From the NCBI GenBank assembly GCA_001632435.1, contig KV423921.1, positions 66,460-130,459 of the forward strand: a DNA stretch of 64,000 nt, given 5' to 3'. Made by a program: the position numbers and the translations under genes. The stretch comes from Calocera cornea HHB12733. Its lineage: Eukaryota; Basidiomycota; Dacrymycetes; Dacrymycetales; Dacrymycetaceae. Of the stretch, positions 58,328 through 64,000 are shown piece by piece. Every line of letters begins with the position of its first letter. The stretch's first letter is position 1. The notes beneath the pieces were generated by a model. The model was not told the DNA's origin and did not search any database. It saw only the letters and a program-made list of their open reading frames with translations.

Positions 58328-59317
58328 GCTTGTGTTGTAACTTCATGTGTAACGTTATCTGCATTATTCTGTTCAACTTAACCCTTCTCATGGCCCTTCG
58401 ACATGTTAATCACAGCAGTTCATCACTCAGCCGCGGAAGCTGCGAAAGATCCATCATGGGTGGACTAGCAACGCCAGCCCCCAGTGCATATTTGTTGAAA
58501 GACCGCCGGATTAGCGGTCAAAGACAGGTTGCTGTAAATGCTGCTCTGCGCAGATGGGAACAGCTTTATCGACCTCCCAGATCTCCATCATTCCCGACCC
58601 AACCCAAACCTTTATCCCGTTACGAGCCGCGGACGGTCATAACCGAGGCCGTACCGGCCCTACCGGAACTGGTCGGAAGCAATAAGGCCGGTTAATAAAA
58701 AGCCACGTGCTGCGACCGTCAACCGCAGCAGCTTCATGCAGCCTCGCCCCCGCACAAACTTCCACCGGCCACATTCTCCTGTCCCTGGCAACTATCGATG
58801 GGGCATCTGTCATCGTATGCGCGTCGCCACGTCTAAGAACACCCGCCCAAGTAAAAGCGCAGCTTGCCTCCCTTATGAGACAACCGGGGAAAACTGCATC
58901 CGCGCCTTGGACTCTCCAAATCGAGCACCAATGGGCGCCTCCCGTTTGCGCAGCTCGTCCTTCTGCAATCTCATCTCAGACAGAGTTTCCGGAGCCTTCA
59001 TACCCGGCTCTCCCTGCCTCATTGGACGTCACTTACTTTCCCGGGATGCTGCGGGCTGGACCGTGTGACAGAATTGACAACAGTAACTTGAAATTATCGG
59101 TCGGTATGATGCAACGAAGCTCGCTTCTCACTTGCTGCGCGAAGGGGGAAACTGCGGGTGGCTTATCCGGGACTGTTTGTGACCTCCTCTCATGTTTTTC
59201 AGTGAGCCTCGCACAAATATGAGGCGGCCACATATATAGCTGAGAGTCTCCCATCTGGCTTGGCTCCGCTGAACAGGCTTTCCACGGCCCTTTCTTATCA
59301 CCTAACCCCACTTCACC
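58328..59317. other. Intergenic region, dioxygenase promoter
   Basis: No gene is supported; the 171-codon open frame at 58707 starts with GTG and has no recognisable motif. TATATA at 59233-59238 lies 80 bases before the dioxygenase ATG. Confidence 0.45.
59233..59238 (+). promoter_or_regulatory. TATA box of the intradiol dioxygenase
   Basis: TATATA, 80 bases upstream of the ATG at 59318. Confidence 0.55.
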
Positions 59318-60739
59318 ATGCACGGAATGAAGGCCACACTCGCCGTTCTTTCTCTACTCACAATCGCCTATGGTCATGGCGATCTGCACGGACGAGAGCT
59401 GGAAGCTCACTGGAAGCGTCAGGCCACTGTAGGCCAGTGCAGCTCCGCGCTACGCGCCCGTCATGCACCGCGCATGCAGCGGGTCCACGCCCGTCGGTCC
59501 GAGATCCTTAACTCCGGTGCGGTCCAACGATGCGAATCCACTACGACAACCTCCAGTGTTGCCAATGTTCCCACGGGCTCCACGACCATCTCGGGCTCTG
59601 GGATTCCCGCTGGCTCCGGTGCGCCCGGCGGGTCTGGCTCTCTTAGCGGCATGGGGGGCAACATGACCATGGCCGCTGGTGGCGGTGGTATGGGTGGGGG
59701 AGACCAGACGACCTATTCGGCCACGGGCACCATCTACAGCACATACAACTCTACTCTCGCCGTACCCATCGCTTCCGCTACCGCGACCGCCGCACCTGCC
59801 TCAGCCACCACGCAAGTCTCGGACGGCGCATGTGCGCTCAGCCCGAGCCAGGAAGAAGGCCCATACTACATCCCCGGTGAGCTGGTTCGCAGCGACGTCG
59901 CAGAAAACCAGACCGGCATCCCGTTCTACTTCGAGTTCTCGGTGATTGACATCAACACTTGCGAGCCGCTCGTTGGCGCAGCTGTTGACATCTGGAGCTG
60001 CAACGCTACTGGTATGTGTATTGCGTTTGTCTTCTGCTTGTACCTGACTCTGTCATAGGCGACTACTCCGGCTTTTCCGAGTCCATCTCCACGTCCACCG
60101 GCTCAATGGGGAGTAATACTACGACGTCAACCGACACCTCAGACGAGCCCTTCAGTGGCGAGATAGCTCACGTGGGCGAGCAGAACGATATCGGATCTAC
60201 AATTCTCGATTCCGAGACCTTCCTTCGTGGCATGCAGATCACGGATGATGACGGCAATGCCTACTTCACCAGCATCGTTCCTGGTTGGTACTCCGGGCGT
60301 GCTGCTCATATTCACATGAGGATCCATGTCGGTGGGAACCTCACCGCGAATGGTACCTATGTGGGTGGCAACTTGACACATACGGGTGAGTCAACCTTGG
60401 GTGGTTTTCGTATACATACTTACCGTCTTCAGGTCAAACTTTCTTCGGGGAGGACCTCTACGAGCAGATCCAAGACATTTATCCTTACACCAACAATTAT
60501 GTGGTACGCACCACGAATGACGAGGACCGTCCCTGGGCCCAGGAGAACGGCACCTATGCGGCGTGGAACCTATTCTACGTCGTTGAGGGTGATGTCAAGT
60601 CGGGCCTCATCGGCGTGCTTAATCTTGCAGTAGACGCTAAGTCCACCGACCAGGAGGGTGAGTGACTTATTACTTCTGTTGCTGAGTGATCTCTCATGTT
60701 GATGGCGCAGGCGTGAATGTTGGGAACGGCGCCATGTAG
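59318..60739 (+). CDS. Secreted intradiol ring-cleavage dioxygenase
   Basis: Four exons (59318-60011, 60059-60385, 60433-60657, 60711-60739) give 424 aa. A signal peptide ('LAVLSLLTIAYGHGD') and Lys-Arg site start the protein. After a Gly/Ser/Thr-rich linker, the core begins with 'CALSPSQEEGPYYIPGE' and continues to 'DIWSCNATGDYSGF' and 'PGWYSGRAAHIHMRIHV'. The two tyrosines and two histidines that bind iron(III) in intradiol dioxygenases are present. Such extracellular enzymes of wood-decay fungi open catechol-type rings. The Gly-rich linker is longer than in typical members. Confidence 0.9.
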
Positions 60740-60972
60740 AAGAACAATGCGAGGACTGAGCTAGCTCGTGATGAAAATGTAGCTATATTTCGGACTATCC
60801 GACTAGCTCCTAGACTTGTTGCATGATGTTTAGGTGGCGGATGAATCCATTTGTTTCATACTGTCATTATGCTCACTGGAGTGAGCGGAAAAGAAGTCCG
60901 CGCCAGGGTCGTCATTTCACCACATAGTATCACCATGAGTCGGTAAGATCTACTTAATGTGCATAGTCCATT

Positions 60973-61608
60973 TTACAGTGACAACGTTCGTGAGAGGAGC
61001 ACGGAGAGGTTACCTCGTCGGCTCTTGTTCATCAAAATGATGGATAGCACCATTACGCCCATGTTGTCACCGGTGATGCCAAACAGCCGGAGCTCGGGGC
61101 CAACTTCAGGCGCAGCCCACCGATATTCAGCTGCCTTGATTCGCTCGGGTGCATCCGTAAGCTCGAGGCGCGTTAGCCGGCCTGGGTCTCTTGAAGATCG
61201 ACCCCTTACCATCGATTTCCCCCGACGCTGAAGCTCATACCACCTCCACAGACCTTCTTCCAGGGTAAAGGTTACACAACTAAACCAGCTGAGTAAGCGA
61301 TGAGAAGACCTCACGGCGGTTAACACGTGGTCTTACTGTAAGGAAAACGTCCGCTCCCACTGAAATATAGAGACATCCTCGCGCATGACGAGTACCATAT
61401 CGTCTTCCCCACCGACGTCCCAGTGGATGGAGGCAAACAGATCCCACACGCCTCTCAGCACGTCATATACCTCAAAGGCACCGAACCTCTCGTTCATGAA
61501 CGCCGCTATGGTGCTCCTGATGCGGTACCGCGGAATGCCATTTTCGGTGATGCTGGCATTGTAGGGATCTTCGGAAGAAAAGACAAGCACATTTGAAAAT
61601 CGTGACAT
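60973..61608 (-). CDS. Orphan protein resembling DUF6593 family
   Basis: Two exons (61608-61337, 61288-60973) give 195 aa. The pattern 'SSEDPYNASITENG' then 'PRYRI', a central 'ASIHWDVGG' and a later 'EYRWAAPEVGPELRLF' resembles the short DUF6593 proteins common in Agaricomycetes, whose function is unknown. No signal peptide is visible. The intron acceptor could lie nine bases further on (61279), which would shorten the protein by three residues. Family assignment is tentative. Confidence 0.6.
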
Positions 61609-63000
61609 GGAGGGGAATTAGACATCGAAAGTGCATACGCTCGCCGATCTCTCTGAGCTGTATACTTTATGATACCGAGACAAACAGCCCGCAAATGCGC
61701 GTGGGAGTGGAGATTGTCCTCATTCATAGGGCGCGGAAACCACGTGGCAATCAAGAAGATGTTCGGCAAGAAGCCGCGGCACTGCCTTTCCCGCTCTTCG
61801 TGCTGCTCCTGGCGTTTCCTCGGCCGCAGTATCTCTTCGCGAGAGTTCTGCTCTCTACCGACTGCGTTCCCGGTTGCCGTTCCGGACGGATGTCGTCACC
61901 GGGACTCAGCTTATTCCCGGTGGCGCGCAGGAGTTGACAGCAACGCATTTAGACGGTACACACCACATACTGCTAGGGCGTAAACTAAAGGATCGCGTCG
62001 GAGAAAGTACTCGACTGGGACACCACTTGTTGACCATAAGGCTCGGGTTTTCTATGAGGCTTCCTGCGGCTTTCTCTGGAGACCATATACGATCGCCCTG
62101 CGCTGGATTTGGTTGCACTTCCGACAGCGGAATCCATCTCGGAAAGCATGGTGCTTATTATTCTTCGGAATTAGCCTCATACCACGTCAACGAACTTGGA
62201 GCGCACAGTCAACCTGATACCGCAGGGAACTCCATGGGCCAATGGTCCTTGGCGCCCACCCCTATCATCGGGCCAGGCTCCTGCGTCTAGCGGGCGAAGC
62301 AGTTAGTCATCCGTGCCGGTCGGCCTCTCACAAAGTATAGTAAGAGAGCAGCGGAAAGTGAGCTCATCAGGAGAGTGTCTTGGCAGAACGATCTTTAGGG
62401 ACGCTGTGCGGTGCTGCGAAAGATTGGAGAGTTGCCATCGAAACGCGGGCAACAAGACCCGGGCCTTCCACGTGCTCATTAGAAGACACCTCAAATCCGG
62501 TGCGGGTTCATTCTGCGCGTGCTACGGAAATGGCAGTTGAGATAGAAACGCCGGCGTGACTCGCGCACCAAAGGGTTGACATTACGTTCCGCGGCAAACA
62601 GACCACCTCCAATCTTCTCTTCGTGGGCGCTAGCACGACCCCAAACCGTTCCGGACGCCGGATTTGGTGCCCGAAGCCGAGAGCTAAGATGACTCGATGC
62701 TGCGTGCGTGCCAAGTTTGGCTTGTCTTGGAGAAGCCCCGCATTGTATCTGCGGAACAAGACTTCAGCGTCATACAACGGGATAGGAGAGACGATGTGCC
62801 GACTTTCAACAACTCCGGCATCTACTGCGTATTGATGACTCACTCGGGAGTAAGCTGAGCGGGGTGGCATCCTGAAATGTATATAAATGGCGCGTAAAGG
62901 GCGTGAAGACGAACTCACTCCCCATTGAAACGCACTCCTCCGCCGCAGCGACACCCACACAACCTACACCCTCACTTCTTTTCACCCGCCAGCATTCAAC
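61609..63000. other. Intergenic region
   Basis: Open frames at 61874-62290 (+) and 62508-62960 (-) have no clear start, splice or family signal and are left out. TATATAAAT at 62880-62888 precedes the CxGAYC gene by about 120 bases. Confidence 0.4.
62880..62888 (+). promoter_or_regulatory. TATA box of the CxGAYC repeat gene
   Basis: TATATAAAT, about 120 bases upstream of the ATG at 63001, with a pyrimidine-rich leader between. Confidence 0.6.
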
Positions 63001-63633
63001 ATGTACTCCGTACCATACGTCTCCTCCGCCGCTACCAACTCTCCTTCCGTCGCCGGCGGTAATCGTGTGACTCACCGCGTCTCGGCAAGCCGAGTGCGCC
63101 TCTTCCTCACCGTCCTGGTGGCTCTGGCTCTGGCCATACCTCGTCAGAGCTGCAGCTACGCATACTGCCAGGGTGAGATCGTCGCTAGCCCCGCCGTTAA
63201 TGGCGAACGCACCTGCAGTGGTGCATACTGCCACGATGTCGATGTCGAAGAGCTCACCGCAAGGGGTGACAGTTGCAGCGGCGCATACTGCAACGGCGAC
63301 TCAGTCACCAGCTCGGCCTTCATTCTCTGCACCGGTGCCTACTGCGACGACGGCGGCTTGGCCACATTTCTGCCTGAACGGGGCGATATCGGTAGCGGAT
63401 GCAGCGGCGCATACTGCAACAGTGACTCAGTGACCAGACCCGCCGTTACTCGTTGCATCGGTGCTTACTGCAATGACGGTTTGGGCAAAGATCTCCCTAC
63501 ACGGGTCAATCCCTCATGCACCGGCGCGTACTGCAACGGTGACGTTGTCGACGACAGCACCACCCTTTCGCCCGACACTCAGTGCAGCGGCGCATATTGC
63601 CACGAGGACAGCACGGTCACCAATCCCGTATGA
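63001..63633 (+). CDS. Membrane-anchored or secreted protein with tandem CxGAYC repeats
   Basis: Single exon, 210 aa. Residues 1-30 are hydrophilic and Ser/Val-rich. Residues 33-47 are hydrophobic ('LFLTVLVALALAIP'), acting as a signal peptide with a long n-region or a type II anchor. From residue 51 there are eight Cys-x-x-Ala-Tyr-Cys units, with first cysteines at 51, 72, 92, 110, 134, 152, 173 and 195. They form four pairs of about 40 residues: the first unit of most pairs is followed by Asn-Gly/Ser-Asp, the second by an acidic Asp or Glu pair. All 16 cysteines of the repeat part sit in these units. No dibasic cleavage sites occur between units. I know no family with this pattern; the role is open (metal binding, disulfide-locked loops, or a peptide precursor). 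Confidence 0.8.
   Translation: MYSVPYVSSAATNSPSVAGGNRVTHRVSASRVRLFLTVLVALALAIPRQSCSYAYCQGEIVASPAVNGERTCSGAYCHDVDVEELTARGDSCSGAYCNGDSVTSSAFILCTGAYCDDGGLATFLPERGDIGSGCSGAYCNSDSVTRPAVTRCIGAYCNDGLGKDLPTRVNPSCTGAYCNGDVVDDSTTLSPDTQCSGAYCHEDSTVTNPV
63173..63603 (+). repeat. Tandem 120-nt super-repeats inside the CxGAYC gene
   Basis: Four imperfect units of about 117-126 nt, each coding two CxGAYC hexapeptides. The segments near 63274 and 63400 are almost identical over about 35 bases, which points to recent duplication of one unit. Confidence 0.7.
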
Positions 63634-64000
63634 TGGAGCCGCATCGCCATTACGTCTCAGAGTAGTTCGTGGGCTTTTGTTAATACAGACACCGAAGGGA
63701 AGGAGGATATGCCCTAATTTTGATGGTTCAGGGGAGAGGAGGAAGGTTAGGACGGACTTGGACATTCATGACAGACACATACACACCTCACTAATGTACT
63801 CTCACATTATTTCCTGTATATTCGTTCTTCCATAATACGGTTCAATTTGCTCCACACTTAGCGTGCGTGCACCGGACATCCCTTCCCCTCGGACCAGGGC
63901 TATACGTGAGCCACAAGGGCGTTGACCAGTTTAGCACGAGTTGCGAACAGCCTCGATATCAGATCATTCCGCACGGCAGCAATTATCTTCGCCAAGTACA
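63634..64000. other. 3' flank of the CxGAYC gene
   Basis: A/T-richer sequence with no supported gene up to the window end. Confidence 0.45.

Noticed and set aside
58707..59222. 171-codon open frame (+)
   Set aside because: Starts with GTG, has no recognisable motif and covers the promoter of the dioxygenase.
61874..62290. 138-codon open frame (+)
   Set aside because: The in-frame start is not ATG at the beginning; no motif or splice support.
62508..62960. 150-codon open frame (-)
   Set aside because: No family signal; overlaps the TATA box and leader of the CxGAYC gene.

Overview
The window is nuclear DNA of a filamentous basidiomycete, most likely an Agaricomycete. Nearly every gene is split by many short introns (about 47-75 nt, GT-AG, very often with a GTGCGT or GTAAGT donor). 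Intergenic distances are small, GC content is high in large parts, and the gene set is fungal: GH92 mannosidase, peroxisomal malate synthase, PFF1-type vacuolar protease, extracellular intradiol dioxygenase and a DUF6593-like protein. No operon, rRNA, convincing tRNA, CRISPR array or intact transposon was seen. I rebuilt the gene models by hand from reading frames, splice sites and family conservation. All multi-exon models close in frame; the 5'-truncated GH92 gene could be checked only from its second visible exon onward.

Layout. 1-12.9 kb, very GC-rich: MRS2 Mg2+ channel (+), long-form tRNase Z (-), a 951-nt assembly gap, a 5'-truncated GH92 alpha-mannosidase (+), and malate synthase (+). 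13.7-18.4 kb, less GC-rich: the 18-exon mismatch-repair gene MSH2 (+) and mitochondrial uL16m (-). 18.9-22.6 kb: a gene-sparse stretch with three ABM-fold (antibiotic biosynthesis monooxygenase-like) genes and one decayed copy, all sharing one exon pattern; a fifth member lies at 46.2 kb. 23-31.7 kb: secreted M28 aminopeptidase (+), zinc alcohol/polyol dehydrogenase (-), splicing factor PRP3 (+), tRNA m5C methyltransferase NCL1/TRM4 (-). 32.4-42.7 kb: a small Cys-rich protein, a large ankyrin/charged-helix protein (-), two small secreted-protein candidates, a cytochrome P450, and a duplicated relic of the P450 3' end. 42.7-49.4 kb: PFF1-type vacuolar membrane protease (-), the fifth ABM gene (+), mitotic B-type cyclin (-). 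50-58.3 kb: an orphan protein (-), SAM50 (+), mitochondrial uS8m (-), ARP6 (+), a mini J-domain protein (+), cyclin H (+). 59.3-63.6 kb: secreted intradiol dioxygenase (+), a DUF6593-like orphan (-), and a membrane-anchored or secreted protein made of tandem CxGAYC hexapeptide repeats (+).

The genes do not form one pathway. Most are housekeeping genes (mitochondrial import and translation, RNA processing, cell cycle, DNA repair, chromatin) mixed with lineage-specific accessory genes. The most unusual items are the CxGAYC repeat protein, the ABM gene family with its pseudogene, the P450 relic, and several splicing features (a 4-nt microexon in PRP3 and a skipped-AG acceptor in tRNase Z).
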